Below are positions 24,052-36,016 of a stretch of 64,000 nt of DNA, in pieces (the stretch's first letter is position 1; each line of letters starts with the position of its first letter). A model generated the notes under the pieces. That model saw only the letters and a program-made list of their open reading frames with translations, was not told where the DNA came from and searched no databases. The position numbers and the translations under genes are program-made. Origin of the DNA: Photobacterium proteolyticum (lineage in GTDB: Bacteria > Pseudomonadota > Gammaproteobacteria > Enterobacterales > Vibrionaceae); NCBI RefSeq assembly GCF_001939735.1, contig NZ_MJIL01000076.1, positions 1 to 64,000 of the forward strand, given 5' to 3'.

Positions 24052-24108
24052 ATCAATACAGGGTATGTACCGGGCCTACCGGTATAGACCTTCGAACAAT
24101 AACGGCTT

Positions 24109-24146
24109 CGTTAATTGTAAGCGCCTACAAGCACTTACAATTAACG
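24109..24146. promoter_or_regulatory. 15-bp inverted repeat in the hflD-purB gap
   Basis: CGTTAATTGTAAGCG (24109-24123) pairs with CACTTACAATTAACG (24132-24146), one mismatch, loop of 8. It is in the 147-base gap ahead of purB and is not followed by a T-run. It could be an RNA processing or attenuation element, or a protein operator. Confidence 0.5.
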
Positions 24147-24183
24147 AGCGGTTACAGCAACACATTGTTTAACCCCTAATTAA

Positions 24184-25569
<1,386 letters not shown>

Positions 25570-25591
25570 TCGCTTTCAACCTGTTTTCAAG

Positions 25592-25618
25592 GGCCAGCAT
25601 TTTTGCTGGCCTTTTTTA
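25592..25618 (+). terminator. purB terminator
   Basis: GGCCAGC (25592-25598) pairs with GCTGGCC (25605-25611) and runs into TTTTTT. Confidence 0.9.
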
Positions 25619-25694
25619 TATTCAAAATTTTTACCCATCCTCACCACCCTCTAAAAAAAGACTTTATTTCCTTTAGTTTCAACAACATAAATTA

Positions 25695-25791
25695 AAGATG
25701 TATTTTTGAGGCAACTTTACACTTGACCAAAATCACATTGCGACTTAACATGCATTCAAAATACATGTTAAGCATTCTATAGGTAAGTTGT
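25695..25791 (+). promoter_or_regulatory. norVW sigma70 promoter overlapped by an NsrR-like operator
   Basis: TTGACC (25723-25728) and TAACAT (25746-25751) are spaced 17 bp. Overlapping the -10 is an 11-1-11 palindrome, AACATGCATTC-A-AAATACATGTT (25747-25769), two bases off the published NsrR consensus AAGATGYATTT-N-AAATRCATCTT. A further single half-site AAGATGTATTT lies at 25695-25705. NsrR is an NO-sensing Fe-S repressor, so NO would relieve repression. No -24/-12 promoter or norR gene is seen here. Confidence 0.72.
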
Positions 25792-27282
25792 ATGTCTATT
25801 CACGTTAAGAACAATATTCACTGGGTTGGTCAGCGCGACTGGGAAATTCGTGATTTTCACGGCACAGAATACAAAACACTGAAAGGTACCAGCTACAACA
25901 GCTACCTGATCCGTGAAGGCAAAAACGTGCTAATTGACACCGTCGACCATAAATTCAGCTACGACTTCGTTCAGAAGCTGGAGCAAGAAATCGACCTTAA
26001 CGATATCGATCTGATTGTTATTAACCATGCCGAAGAGGATCACGCCGGTGCATTATCTCTTCTGATGTCGAAGATCCCCAATACACCAATTTACTGTACA
26101 GAAAATGCTGTTGATTCTATTACCGGTCATCATCACCATCCAGAGTGGAACTTCAACACCGTGAAAACAGGTGACAGCATTGATATCGGTAACGGCAAGT
26201 CACTGGTATTTATCGAAACACCGATGCTTCACTGGCCAGACAGCATGATGACTTACATGACTGAAGACGCAGTACTCTTCAGTAACGACGCCTTCGGTCA
26301 GCACTACTGCGATGAGCGCCTATTCAACGACGAAGTTGAGTACAATGAACTGATGGAGCAGTGCCTACGCTACTACTCCAACATCCTGACACCGTTTAGC
26401 CCACTGGTAACCGCTAAGATCCATGAAGTGCTAGGCTTCAACTTGCCGGTTGATATGGTAGCGACCTCCCACGGCGTGATCTGGCGTGATAACCCAACGC
26501 AGATCATCGAAAAGTACCTGGAATGGGCCGATGAATATAAAGAAGACAAGATCACGATCTTCTATGACTCTATGTCAAACAATACCCGTATGATGGCTGA
26601 TGCTATTGCGCAAGGTATGACTGAGGCCGATCCAAATGTTGCGGTTAAGATCTTCAACGTATCTCGCCACGACAAAAATGAGATCCTGGCCAATGTATTC
26701 TGCTCGAAAGGTATTCTGGTTGGCTCATCAACAATGAATAACGTCATGATGCCTAAAATCGCCGGCATGCTAGAAGAAATCACAGGCTTGCGCTTCAAGG
26801 GGAAGAAAGCTGGAGCATTTGGCAGCTATGGCTGGAACGGCGGCGCTGTTGACCGTATCCACGCCCGCCTGACGGACGCTGGCTTCTTCACAACCGTAGG
26901 CATGAAAACCAAATGGCGTCCTGATGGCAAAGCGTTAGAAGAATGCCGCGAGCACGGACGTAAAATTGCACGGGAGTGGGCACTACAGCCTATCGCTGCA
27001 ACTGAAGCGAACACTGCACAACCTGAAGAAAGCGCAAAAGCGGAAGTCTCTATTGCTCAGCCTGCAACAGTGAAAAGCAATAACGACACACAGGCAGAAA
27101 AGGCCACAACTGGCGCCAGCACTGAAAAGCAGATTTGCACTGTATGCCAATGGGTTTACGACCCTGAGCTAGGTGAACCGAACCAAGACGTTGCACCGGG
27201 AACCGCCTGGAATGACGTACCGGACTACTTCCTGTGCCCGGATTGCGGTATCGGAAAAGAAGTCTTTGAACCTATTGCCTGA
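25792..27282 (+). CDS. norV: anaerobic nitric oxide reductase flavorubredoxin
   Basis: Reduces NO to N2O in the cytoplasm under anaerobic conditions. The 496-residue protein has three parts: a metallo-beta-lactamase-like diiron domain (residues 1-250) with [10 protein letters not shown] ligands near residue 79; a flavodoxin domain (about 255-400) with [19 protein letters not shown]; and, after an Ala/Glu-rich linker, a C-terminal rubredoxin with [16 protein letters not shown] and LCPDCG. The ATG follows the NsrR-like site by 22 bases. norW follows after 11 bases. Confidence 0.96.
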   Translation: MSIHVKNNIHWVGQRDWEIRDFHGTEYKTLKGTSYNSYLIREGKNVLIDTVDHKFSYDFVQKLEQEIDLNDIDLIVINHAEEDHAGALSLLMSKIPNTPIYCTENAVDSITGHHHHPEWNFNTVKTGDSIDIGNGKSLVFIETPMLHWPDSMMTYMTEDAVLFSNDAFGQHYCDERLFNDEVEYNELMEQCLRYYSNILTPFSPLVTAKIHEVLGFNLPVDMVATSHGVIWRDNPTQIIEKYLEWADEYKEDKITIFYDSMSNNTRMMADAIAQGMTEADPNVAVKIFNVSRHDKNEILANVFCSKGILVGSSTMNNVMMPKIAGMLEEITGLRFKGKKAGAFGSYGWNGGAVDRIHARLTDAGFFTTVGMKTKWRPDGKALEECREHGRKIAREWALQPIAATEANTAQPEESAKAEVSIAQPATVKSNNDTQAEKATTGASTEKQICTVCQWVYDPELGEPNQDVAPGTAWNDVPDYFLCPDCGIGKEVFEPIA

Positions 27283-27293
27283 GAACATGACTG

Positions 27294-28439
27294 ATGGATA
27301 AACATATAGTTGTTATTGGTAGCGGCTTTGCTGCTTACCAGCTGGTGAAATCACTTCGTAAACTTGATGCCGAGACGCCGGTCACCGTCATTACAGCGGA
27401 AAGTGGTGACGACTACTCCAAACCTGAGTTGAGCCATGTCTTTTCCCGAAGTCAGAATGCGAGTGACTTGATCAAGCAATCGGCTAAAGATTTTGCCAGC
27501 ACGCACAGTATCGAACTGCTTGCCTACACCCGGGTTCAGTCCATAGACACAGAGGCAAAAACAGTCCAGCTGTCAGATAAAAAGGTCAGCTACTCAGAGC
27601 TGGTATTGGCCACAGGTGCTTCATCATTTGTCCCACCTTTTGACGGTAATGCAACCGATGAAATCGTGACGCTTAACAGCCTGGGGGAATATGCCAGCCA
27701 CCAGGACAGAATTGCCACAGCCAAATCTGTACTCATACTAGGTGCAGGTCTGATTGGTACGGAGATCGCGATGGACCTTGCCGAAGCCGGTAAACAAGTC
27801 ACCATCTGCGACCGGGCCCGCAGTATAATGCCAACACTGCTTCCCGCATTTCTGGGGGCCGAGCTGTTTCAAACCATGACGCAAAAAGGTATCGACGTGA
27901 AACTATCTGCTGCCGTGACAGGGGTTAACCGTCACCACCAGCAGCTGCTTGTCCAAGTTGATGACAACAACATCGTCGAAGCCGATGTTGTGATTGCTGC
28001 CATGGGGCTAAAGCCGAACACTGTCTTGGCCGAGCAGGCTAACATTACTGTCAACCAGGGAATTGTGATTGATGAGTTCCTTAAAACATCGGCAGATAGC
28101 GTCTACGCACTGGGTGATTGTGCCGAGCTGGGTGGAAAAATCAGGGCATTCCTGCAGCCTACTATGCTCTCGGCCATGGCATTGGCGAAAACCCTTTCAA
28201 GCAACCCAACACCGGTAAAATTACCTGCAAGCCTGGTCAAAGCCAAAACCCCGTGGTTCCCGCTTAATCTGTCGGGGCAAACAGCGCGTTCTGATGTGAG
28301 TTGGGAAATCACTCGAGATAGCGATGGCTATATTGCCAAGGCATTTGAAAAAGGCACGGAGAAACTTGTCGGCTTCATTGTTAGCCACGAGCAGCAAAAG
28401 GCCGCTTTCCCACTGCTTCGTCAACTGCCTGTCGAGTAG
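27294..28439 (+). CDS. norW: NADH:flavorubredoxin reductase NorW
   Basis: FAD protein passing electrons from NADH to the NorV rubredoxin. The 381-residue product has the FAD Rossmann motif VVIGSGFAAYQLVKSLRKL at its start, the NADH motif ILGAGLIGTEIAMDLAEAG near residue 145 and YALGDCAE near residue 270. The C-terminal domain fits the rubredoxin-reductase group. It is co-oriented with norV with an 11-base gap, so co-transcribed. Confidence 0.95.
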   Translation: MDKHIVVIGSGFAAYQLVKSLRKLDAETPVTVITAESGDDYSKPELSHVFSRSQNASDLIKQSAKDFASTHSIELLAYTRVQSIDTEAKTVQLSDKKVSYSELVLATGASSFVPPFDGNATDEIVTLNSLGEYASHQDRIATAKSVLILGAGLIGTEIAMDLAEAGKQVTICDRARSIMPTLLPAFLGAELFQTMTQKGIDVKLSAAVTGVNRHHQQLLVQVDDNNIVEADVVIAAMGLKPNTVLAEQANITVNQGIVIDEFLKTSADSVYALGDCAELGGKIRAFLQPTMLSAMALAKTLSSNPTPVKLPASLVKAKTPWFPLNLSGQTARSDVSWEITRDSDGYIAKAFEKGTEKLVGFIVSHEQQKAAFPLLRQLPVE

Positions 28440-28487
28440 CAGCAATAGATTTGCAGCCTATCATCCCGAACTAAACTGACTTCAGCT

Positions 28488-28528
28488 GCGCATTCCCCGT
28501 CACCCTGTGATGCGGAATGCGCTATAAT
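28488..28528 (+). promoter_or_regulatory. roxA promoter region with inverted repeat
   Basis: A TATAAT hexamer at 28523-28528 lies 31 bases before the roxA ATG. Immediately upstream, GCGCATTCC (28488-28496) and GGAATGCGC (28514-28522) form a perfect 9-bp inverted repeat spanning the -35 zone. It may be the norVW terminator stem or an operator. Confidence 0.5.
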
Positions 28529-28559
28529 CGCGACAAATGCACCTCGATTAAATGGCACT

Positions 28560-29693
28560 ATGTACCAGCTGACTTTCTCTTTTGAAGCGTTTATGTCCGA
28601 GTACTGGCAGAAGAAACCCACTGTAATAAAAGGGGGCTTCAAAGACTTTGTTGACCCAATCAGCCCTGATGAGCTAGCCGGGCTAGCAATGGAAGAAGAG
28701 GTAGACTCGCGATATATTGCCAAACGCGGTAATAAGTGGGAGGTTTCCCATGGCCCACTCAGCTTCGACAATATGCCGGGGGACAACTGGTCTTTTGTTG
28801 TTCAGGCAGCAAACCACTGGCATGAAGGGGCTGCGAAACTTGTCACTCCGTTTCGCCAGCTGCCTAGTTGGCTATTTGACGACCTGATGATCAGCTACTC
28901 CACCCCGGGGGGCGGTGTCGGTCCGCATATCGACCAATACGATGTCTTTATTATCCAAGGCTCCGGCAAACGACATTGGCGCGTCGGCCCCAAAAAAGAC
29001 GATTATGAAGAAGAATTCGGTCATCCGGCACTACGCCAGATCAAAGGGTTCGAACCAATCATTGATGAGATCCTGGAGCCTGGCGATATCTTATATATCC
29101 CACCGGGCTACCCCCATGACGGTTATGCCATCGACACGTCAATGAGCTACTCTGTCGGCTTCCGCTCCCCTAAAAAGCAAGAGCTTCTAAGCAGCTTAGC
29201 CGACTTTGTCATTGCCAACGAAATGGGTGATGTTCATTACCATAACCCTGATCTACCAACACGAACGAATAGTGGTGCGATCCTTAACGAAGAATATCAG
29301 GATCTGGAAGCCATGATGCGCAGCTTACTCGCACATCCCCACTTAATGAAACAGTGGATAGGAGAGCACCTGAGCAACAGCCGCCATGAATTGGATATCA
29401 TTTCGGCCGAGCCACCTTGGCAAAATAGCGAAACGTACCAGTTTCTTGAAAACGGCGAGACCATGAAACGCCTAGGCGGCCTGCGGGCATTTTACTACCC
29501 GGAACAGCCATACATTCTCTACATCAACGGCGAACGGTTTGAGCTTCCCGAAGAATGCAGCTTTGCCGCCACTTACCTTTGCGACAGTGAACAGGTCACC
29601 AGTGCTTCATTGGGTAAGCAGCTCGACCACCCCGCCTTTATTGCCCTACTAACCCAGCTGGTTAATTTAGGCTACTGGTATCCTGTCGAGTAG
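28560..29693 (+). CDS. roxA: 50S ribosomal protein L16 arginine 3-hydroxylase RoxA (YcfD)
   Basis: 2-oxoglutarate and Fe(II)-dependent JmjC-type oxygenase that hydroxylates an arginine of ribosomal protein L16, using O2. The 377-residue protein has the metal motif HxD in GGGVGPHIDQYDVFIIQ near residue 125, the distal histidine in IPPGYPHDGYAI near residue 187, and the typical N-terminus in which F-x-x-x-YWQKKPTVIKGGF places the protein in the JmjC 2 family. A C-terminal winged-helix-like domain follows. Its position next to norVW has no obvious functional tie. Confidence 0.92.
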   Translation: MYQLTFSFEAFMSEYWQKKPTVIKGGFKDFVDPISPDELAGLAMEEEVDSRYIAKRGNKWEVSHGPLSFDNMPGDNWSFVVQAANHWHEGAAKLVTPFRQLPSWLFDDLMISYSTPGGGVGPHIDQYDVFIIQGSGKRHWRVGPKKDDYEEEFGHPALRQIKGFEPIIDEILEPGDILYIPPGYPHDGYAIDTSMSYSVGFRSPKKQELLSSLADFVIANEMGDVHYHNPDLPTRTNSGAILNEEYQDLEAMMRSLLAHPHLMKQWIGEHLSNSRHELDIISAEPPWQNSETYQFLENGETMKRLGGLRAFYYPEQPYILYINGERFELPEECSFAATYLCDSEQVTSASLGKQLDHPAFIALLTQLVNLGYWYPVE

Positions 29694-29783
29694 TATCCGG
29701 AATAAAAACAGGCGCAGCTGCCAAAGGAATTGGCTAGCTGCACTATCTTGCCATCATCTCAGCAATGGTAATAAAGAGCGCGA

Positions 29784-31898
29784 CTAAACCTTAAACTGCC
29801 CGGCCAGCTCTTGCTGATGCTTGGCGAGGCTGGTCAGCCGATTGCCAATACCGGCAGAGCTCTCAGCCTGATCTAAGATATTCTCACTCAACTGACGAAT
29901 ATTGGCGACGTTGCTGTTTACTTCAGCCGAAACAGTCTGTTGCTCCTGAGCCGCATGCATGATTTGTTCGTTCATTGACTGAATTGCTTTTACCGCATCC
30001 GTAATTTGCTTGAGACTATCAACAGCCTGACCAACCTGTTGTGCCGTATCTCCGGCCAGCTGATTACCCTGCTCGATAGCACCAACCACATCCCGTGTAC
30101 CTTGCTGCAGTACCTCAATGACAGTACGTATCTGCCCTACCGAGTCCTGTGTGCGGCTCGCCAGCTGGCGTACTTCATCTGCAACAACCGCAAATCCACG
30201 CCCTTGCTCACCGGCTCGGGCAGCCTCTATTGCGGCATTCAGCGCCAGCAGGTTTGTCTGCTCGGAAATACCCTCGATCACCTGCAAAATTTGATTGATG
30301 TCTTCACTGTTGTTTTCCAGATCCTTGGCAACAGGTACAGCCGCCTCCATCTGCGAGACCAGTGTCCCCATCGACTGGGCGGATGCCTGAATAACAGTCT
30401 GGCCATCCTGGGCCGAGATATCAGCCTGGCTAGCAGCAACCACCGCCGTTTCCGTATGATGTACAACCTGCTCGGCAGTCTGGGCCATTTCCTCGGCTGC
30501 CGTTGCAACCATATCAACCTCTTTGAACTGAGACTGACTGCCATCCCGGGTTTGACTGGCCACATCAGCCGCTTCTGTCGCCGTTTTACTCACTTCGTCC
30601 ACGGCAACAACAACCTGGCTAATGGTATTTTGCAGCTTATCCAGGAAGCGGTTGAACCAGAGAGCAAGCTCCCCCACCTCGTCTTGCTGTGCAACATGGA
30701 GCCTTTGGGTCAAGTCACCTTCACCGGAAGCGATATCTTTCAGCCGCTCAGCCACCTGCTTAATAGGCGCAACCAGACGGGAGGCAGCCAACAGGACGAC
30801 CAGCAGGCCGACAAAGGCGATCAATACACTGGCGATAACCTGAATCCTGGATGATTCATCACGTTGAAGCGCTATTGTCTTATCCAAAGCGATAGCTTCT
30901 GCCAATACCTGCTCGCTCGGAAGCTGAATAACAACTCCCCAGCTCACCTGGCCAAGTTCGACCGGCGTATAAGCCTGAAGCCATTGTTGATTCTGGCTCC
31001 AGCCGGCATAATCGTTTCCCGTCGATAGCCAGCTACTTAGCTCAGCCGGTAGGCCATCGCTGTTGGTAAACTGACTACCGGGGCGATTACTTGCCTGATC
31101 CCACGCAACGATGGTTCCGTCTTTGCTTAGCAAAGATACCTTACCAGCCCCACGATATAGATTTTTATCAACTTCGCTGATGACAGCCTGCAGCGCATCT
31201 AGACGGATATCGATTCCCATCACACCGACGGCTTCGCCATCGACGCTTAGCGGTATGGTAATCGTACTCACCAGCTGCCCGCCGATTCCCCTTTTAGCTA
31301 TTTGAGGATCAAGAACACAGATCTGCTTAGTATCCAGACTACAGTTGAACCATTGGTTTGAGCCGCTATCTACAATTTCTTGTTCAGCGATAATAAATTG
31401 CTCGGCTTCATCCGCTCCTGCCTTCGACCAATATGGAGCAAAACGCCCATTGCCATTGGCACCGACATAGTCCGCCCCATGATAGTTACTGTCTTCGGCA
31501 TCCAACCCGTCAGGGATAAATACAACGAAAGCACCGTAGATATTAGAAAATTCATTCACGGAGCGCCGCAGCAGTTCATTGATCGAGCCTCGAAGCTCAG
31601 AACTATTGGTAAAATTTTCCTCGGCATTGTATTTGAGGAACAACACGCTCTGGGCCAGCATTTCAGCACGGTAAATGGCTTCATCGAAATACTGCTGAAC
31701 AGATATCGCCTGACGCTCTGCCTGAGCCTGAACAACATCCTGGGATTTGTTACGAAGGGAAGTGAATGACTGCTCACTCACTAGCTGCTGGCTCTGGCCA
31801 GAGAAATAAAATGATAGGCTGGTTAAGACCAAGACTGTTATCAACAGCCCAACCCCTGCCATCAGGGTGATCTTCCACTGCACCGATAGTGACCGCAT
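29784..31898 (-). CDS. methyl-accepting chemotaxis protein with dCache sensor
   Basis: Transmembrane chemoreceptor of 704 residues. TM1 is at residues 9-32 ([23 protein letters not shown]). A periplasmic double-Cache domain follows (about 40-345, with [12 protein letters not shown] and WGVVIQLP), then TM2 ([23 protein letters not shown]), a HAMP domain and the signalling domain. The CheA/CheW-contacting hairpin tip is [19 protein letters not shown]. No NWETF-type CheR pentapeptide is at the C-terminus. dCache sensors commonly bind amino acids or small ligands; the neighbouring opp operon hints at peptides or amino acids, but that is guesswork. Confidence 0.92.
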   Translation of the reverse strand: MRSLSVQWKITLMAGVGLLITVLVLTSLSFYFSGQSQQLVSEQSFTSLRNKSQDVVQAQAERQAISVQQYFDEAIYRAEMLAQSVLFLKYNAEENFTNSSELRGSINELLRRSVNEFSNIYGAFVVFIPDGLDAEDSNYHGADYVGANGNGRFAPYWSKAGADEAEQFIIAEQEIVDSGSNQWFNCSLDTKQICVLDPQIAKRGIGGQLVSTITIPLSVDGEAVGVMGIDIRLDALQAVISEVDKNLYRGAGKVSLLSKDGTIVAWDQASNRPGSQFTNSDGLPAELSSWLSTGNDYAGWSQNQQWLQAYTPVELGQVSWGVVIQLPSEQVLAEAIALDKTIALQRDESSRIQVIASVLIAFVGLLVVLLAASRLVAPIKQVAERLKDIASGEGDLTQRLHVAQQDEVGELALWFNRFLDKLQNTISQVVVAVDEVSKTATEAADVASQTRDGSQSQFKEVDMVATAAEEMAQTAEQVVHHTETAVVAASQADISAQDGQTVIQASAQSMGTLVSQMEAAVPVAKDLENNSEDINQILQVIEGISEQTNLLALNAAIEAARAGEQGRGFAVVADEVRQLASRTQDSVGQIRTVIEVLQQGTRDVVGAIEQGNQLAGDTAQQVGQAVDSLKQITDAVKAIQSMNEQIMHAAQEQQTVSAEVNSNVANIRQLSENILDQAESSAGIGNRLTSLAKHQQELAGQFKV

Positions 31899-32047
31899 AT
31901 AAACAATCCTTGTTCGTACTACTCAGTCGAAAATGTAATGGTAAACTACATTTTTATCAATATTTTATAACATGCAGGCGATGTCATAAATTTGACCGCC
32001 AGCAACAATTTTTTGACAAACCGACAGGCGAAAAAAAGCGCGGCTTT

Positions 32048-32079
32048 GACACCGCGCTTAAAGCCTGTCACAGGCTTGA
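32048..32079 (-). terminator. opp operon terminator
   Basis: AAGCGCGG (32056-32063) pairs with CCGCGCTT (32072-32079). Read on the minus strand, TTTTTTT follows. It begins two bases past the oppF stop codon. Confidence 0.85.
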
Positions 32080-32080
32080 A

Positions 32081-33070
32081 TTAATGGACATTCAGGCAGG
32101 CTACCGCATGAACGTCTCCCCCTTCCAACTGAGGCTTACTATCAGCACAGGACGCCGTTGCCTGAGGGCAACGGGTCCGGAACACACAGCCTGAAGGTGG
32201 ATTCATTGGTGAAGGAAGCTCTCCCTCCAACAATTCAATATGTTTATTACGCTCCAGATCAGGATCCGGGATTGGTACCGCAGACATTAGCGCCTTCGTG
32301 TAAGGATGCTTAGGCTCGGCAAACAATGCCTCTCCTTCTCCCATCTCAACTGCGTTCCCCAGATACATCACCAGCACGCGATCCGAGATATGCTTGACGA
32401 CTGACAGGTCATGAGCAATGAAGATCAGGCTCAAGCCCATCTCTTTCTGTAGCGACTTCAGCAAGTTAACAACCTGTGCCTGAATCGACACATCAAGGGC
32501 CGATACCGGCTCGTCACAAATGATGAGTTTAGGTTTGAGGATAAGTGCACGGGCAATACCGATACGCTGACACTGACCACCTGAGAATTCGTGCGGATAG
32601 CGGTTAATCACGTTTGGCAGCAGACCAACTTTAGCCATCATTGCCTTGACTTGCTGCTTCACATCGTCAACTGGCAAGTCCGGATAGAACGCCTTCAGTG
32701 GTTCGGCAATGATCTCGCCAACAGTCATCCGAGGGTTCAGTGATGCAAGCGGATCCTGGAAAATCATCTGGATCTCTTTACGCTTTTCACGCATACGGAC
32801 CTGATCTAGCTTGGTCAGATCCTGCCCCAGCCAGACAACATTACCCGCAGTAGCCTCAACCAGACCAATCACAGCACGAGCAAACGTCGACTTACCACAG
32901 CCGGATTCGCCAACCACACCCAGCGTTTCACCTTCATAGAGACGAATACCAACACCATCGACCGCTTTTAGCTTTGACGGCTTGCTCCACGGCCATGCCG
33001 ACTTAGGGGCAATATCAAAATGTACTTTAAGATCTTTAATATCTAACAGCAGGTTCTTTTGTGCTTCCAT
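32081..33070 (-). CDS. oppF: oligopeptide ABC transporter ATP-binding protein OppF
   Basis: Second ATPase of the oligopeptide importer. It has Walker [15 protein letters not shown], signature [15 protein letters not shown], Walker [13 protein letters not shown], and the C-terminal oligopeptide/dipeptide extension with cysteines in [19 protein letters not shown] use the ATG at 33070, which overlaps the oppD stop as TAATG (329 residues); a GTG two codons earlier is also possible. Last gene of oppABCDF, followed by a terminator. Confidence 0.96.
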   Translation of the reverse strand: MEAQKNLLLDIKDLKVHFDIAPKSAWPWSKPSKLKAVDGVGIRLYEGETLGVVGESGCGKSTFARAVIGLVEATAGNVVWLGQDLTKLDQVRMREKRKEIQMIFQDPLASLNPRMTVGEIIAEPLKAFYPDLPVDDVKQQVKAMMAKVGLLPNVINRYPHEFSGGQCQRIGIARALILKPKLIICDEPVSALDVSIQAQVVNLLKSLQKEMGLSLIFIAHDLSVVKHISDRVLVMYLGNAVEMGEGEALFAEPKHPYTKALMSAVPIPDPDLERNKHIELLEGELPSPMNPPSGCVFRTRCPQATASCADSKPQLEGGDVHAVACLNVH

Positions 33071-34035
33071 TACCACGTCCCCATATCAGAAAAACACGCA
33101 CGTAAACGACCTTCGGCAAAGTCTTTCAACGCAGGAGCTTCCTGCGTACAGCGACTTGACACCCTGTGGCAACGCTCCTGATAAGGGCAGCCAACCGGCA
33201 GACGAAGTAAGTTAGGCGGGTTACCCGGAATCGTTGGTAACTCCTCGCCGTCCGTATCAAGGCGAGGGATCGCTTTGAGCAAACCTTCTGTATACGGGTG
33301 CGATGGTTTGTAGAAGATTTCATTGATCTTGCCGTATTCCATCGTACGGCCTGCGTACATTACCAGTACTTTGTCACAGCTACCGGCAACAACGCCAAGA
33401 TCGTGGGTGATCATAATGATCGCGGTATTGAAATCGCTCTTTAGCTCGTTCAGAAGCTCCATTATCTGGGCCTGAACGGTTACATCCAGAGCCGTTGTCG
33501 GTTCATCGGCAATCAATAGCTTAGGTCGACATAACAGCGCCATGGCGATCATAACACGCTGACGCATACCGCCCGAAAACTCATGCGGATACATGGTAAT
33601 ACGCTTACGCGCTTCCGGAATTTTAACCGCTTCCAGCATACGTACGCTTTCTTCAAAAGCTTCGGCCTTACCCATCCCTTTATGCAGCATCAATACTTCC
33701 ATCAGCTGATCACTGACTTTCATATAAGGGTTAAGCGATGTCATCGGATCCTGGAAAATCATCGCAATCTGTTCGGCACGAAGCTTATTCAGCTTGCTCT
33801 CGGGCAGGTTAAGAATCTCGCGGCCTTCAAATTTTGCACTACCGCCGATGATGCCGTTTTTGGCCAGCAAACCCATGATGGCGAAAACAGTCTGGCTTTT
33901 ACCCGAACCGGACTCGCCAACAATACCCAGGGTTTCACCCTGTTTCAGAGAAAAGTTAAGATCGTTAACCGCGGTGACGATACCGTCTTGTGTTGTAAAT
34001 TCTACGCGTAGATCTTTGACATCTAATAAGCTCAT
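33070..34035 (-). CDS. oppD: oligopeptide ABC transporter ATP-binding protein OppD
   Basis: First ATPase of the importer, 321 residues. It has Walker A GESGSGKSQTVFAIMG, signature FSGGMRQRVMIAMAL, Walker B LLIADEPTTALD and the C-terminal cysteine-containing extension LPVGCPYQERCHRVSSRC. It lies 68 bases downstream of oppC and overlaps oppF. Confidence 0.96.
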   Translation of the reverse strand: MSLLDVKDLRVEFTTQDGIVTAVNDLNFSLKQGETLGIVGESGSGKSQTVFAIMGLLAKNGIIGGSAKFEGREILNLPESKLNKLRAEQIAMIFQDPMTSLNPYMKVSDQLMEVLMLHKGMGKAEAFEESVRMLEAVKIPEARKRITMYPHEFSGGMRQRVMIAMALLCRPKLLIADEPTTALDVTVQAQIMELLNELKSDFNTAIIMITHDLGVVAGSCDKVLVMYAGRTMEYGKINEIFYKPSHPYTEGLLKAIPRLDTDGEELPTIPGNPPNLLRLPVGCPYQERCHRVSSRCTQEAPALKDFAEGRLRACFSDMGTW

Positions 34036-34103
34036 AATACTTCCTTATACTCTCTCGCTTTTGGCTCACGAACATCTTTCATGAGCCAAAGAGCGATTCA
34101 TTC

Positions 34104-35018
34104 TTATCTGTCTTTTGGATCCAGTGCGTCACGCAAGCCGTCACCCACATAGTTAAAGCAGAACAAAGTTACAACCATAAACGCCGCCGGGAACATCAAC
34201 TGCCAAATGGCAACCTCCATCGTTTGTGAGCCTTCCTGTAGCAAGGCACCCCAGCTCGTCATTGGCTCCTGGACACCCAGGCCCAGAAAACTTAAGAATG
34301 ATTCAGTCAGGATCATCGCCGGTACCAGTAGGGTTGAGTACACAGCAACAATACCTAGAACATTCGGCACGATATGGCGGGTGATGATTCTCCAACGGCT
34401 AACGCCCGAAACATGTGCCGCCTCGATGAACTCCTTGCTTCGCAGGGACAAGGTTTGCCCTCGGACAATACGAGCCATATCAAGCCAGGAAATCGCCCCG
34501 ATCGCCACAAAAATCAGCATGATATTTCGACCGAAGAAAGTAACCAATACGATCACGAAGAACATGAACGGAATCGAGTACAAGATTTCCAAAAGACGCA
34601 TCATAATGCGGTCGGTACGGCCGCCGATGAAGCCGGAAGCTGCACCGTAAAGCGTACCTATCACAACTGCCACCAAGGCGCCCAGAATCCCCACCATCAG
34701 GGAGATGCGCCCGCCGATCAATGTTCGGGTGTACAAGTCACGACCAAGGCTATCTGTACCAAAGAAGTGACCCTCTGCACCAAGACTAGGAGCGGCATGC
34801 AGCGCGTACCAATCGGTATCATCGAAAGCATACGAACTGAACATCGGGCCGAAAATAACCGCCAGCGATATACAGAAGAGAATGGCAAGGCTGATCATCG
34901 CCGCTTTGTTTCGCATAAAGCGAATACGGGCATCCTGCCATAAACTACGACCTTCAATTTCCAGCTGCTCGGAAAATTTCTCGACGGCCTCTACATTGTC
35001 TTTTTTAGTAAGCATCAT
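34104..35018 (-). CDS. oppC: oligopeptide ABC transporter permease OppC
   Basis: Inner-membrane permease, 304 residues. A cytoplasmic N-terminus (MMLTKKDNVEAVEKFSEQLE) precedes TM1 (AAMISLAILFCISLAVIFG), a periplasmic loop with FGTDSLGRDLYTR, and the binding-protein-dependent transport domain. The EAA-type coupling motif is EFIEAAHVSGVSRWRIITRHI. It is 12 bases downstream of oppB. Confidence 0.95.
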   Translation of the reverse strand: MMLTKKDNVEAVEKFSEQLEIEGRSLWQDARIRFMRNKAAMISLAILFCISLAVIFGPMFSSYAFDDTDWYALHAAPSLGAEGHFFGTDSLGRDLYTRTLIGGRISLMVGILGALVAVVIGTLYGAASGFIGGRTDRIMMRLLEILYSIPFMFFVIVLVTFFGRNIMLIFVAIGAISWLDMARIVRGQTLSLRSKEFIEAAHVSGVSRWRIITRHIVPNVLGIVAVYSTLLVPAMILTESFLSFLGLGVQEPMTSWGALLQEGSQTMEVAIWQLMFPAAFMVVTLFCFNYVGDGLRDALDPKDR

Positions 35019-35030
35019 TTGTTCGGCCCT

Positions 35031-35951
35031 CTAGTAACGAATTTTCGGATCAATGTACGCAAGGACAATATCGACAACGGCGTTGAAGATAATAGTCAGC
35101 GTACCGATTAGAATTGTGATACCCAATACCAGTGAATAGTCACGGTTAAAGGCTGCGTTAACAAAGAGCTTTCCGATACCAGGCAAACCAAAGATGGTCT
35201 CGATGACAACCGAACCGGTAATAATACCGACGAAGGCCGGGCCCATATAGGAAACAACCGGTAGCAGCGCAGGTTTCAGCGCATGCTTAATAATGATGTA
35301 GGAGTAGCTCAGGCCCTTGGCACGAGCAGTACGAATAAAGTTACTGTTCAACGTCTCAATCATGCTACCGCGAGTAATACGAGCAAAAGTGGCGACATAC
35401 AGCAGTGACATACCAAACATTGGCAGCAGCATGTACTTGGTTGAGCCATCATTCCAGCCACCAGCCGGCAGCCAGCCAAGATTGATCGAGAAAATATAGA
35501 TAAGCACCGGCGCCAATATGAAGGACGGCATGACCACCCCCGCCATGGCGGTAGACATTATCGTATAGTCTATCCAGCTATTTTGCTTCAACGCGGCAAT
35601 GGTGCCGACGGTGACCCCCATCACCAGTGCAAAGATGAAGGCAAAGAAACCAATTTTAGCGGAGACAGGCAGAGCCTTAGAGACCAGCTCGTTCACCGTA
35701 AAATCTTTATATTTAAAGGATGGGCCAAAATCACCCTGAACTATATTTCCAAGATACGTCGTATATTGTTCAAATACAGGTTTATCCAGGCCATATTTGG
35801 CTTCGATATTTGCCATCACTTCAGGAGGAAGCGGACGGTCGCTTGAAAAAGGGTTGCCTGGTGCAAAACGCATCAGGAAAAACGAGATTGTAATTAATAC
35901 CAACAGGGTTGGTATTGCTTCAAAAATCCGTTTAGCGATGAATTTAATCAT
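35031..35951 (-). CDS. oppB: oligopeptide ABC transporter permease OppB
   Basis: Inner-membrane permease, 306 residues from the ATG at 35951 (MIKFIAKRIFEAIPTLLVLITISF). The frame is open to 36014, but the extra 21 residues (MFVFDTCNFF...) are not permease-like. The EAA-type motif is NFIRTARAKGLSYSYIIIKHA, and the fold ends with VDIVLAYIDPKIRY. It is separated from oppA by 115 bases holding a small stem-loop. Confidence 0.95.
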   Translation of the reverse strand: MIKFIAKRIFEAIPTLLVLITISFFLMRFAPGNPFSSDRPLPPEVMANIEAKYGLDKPVFEQYTTYLGNIVQGDFGPSFKYKDFTVNELVSKALPVSAKIGFFAFIFALVMGVTVGTIAALKQNSWIDYTIMSTAMAGVVMPSFILAPVLIYIFSINLGWLPAGGWNDGSTKYMLLPMFGMSLLYVATFARITRGSMIETLNSNFIRTARAKGLSYSYIIIKHALKPALLPVVSYMGPAFVGIITGSVVIETIFGLPGIGKLFVNAAFNRDYSLVLGITILIGTLTIIFNAVVDIVLAYIDPKIRY

Positions 35952-36016
35952 AAACTCCACCGTATATTTAAGTCTGTGACAGTTGAAGAAATTGCAAGTA
36001 TCAAATACGAACAATG

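Noticed and set aside
25620..25791. sigma54/NorR promoter for norV
   Set aside because: No TGGCAC-N5-TTGC element was found, and a good sigma70 promoter is present.
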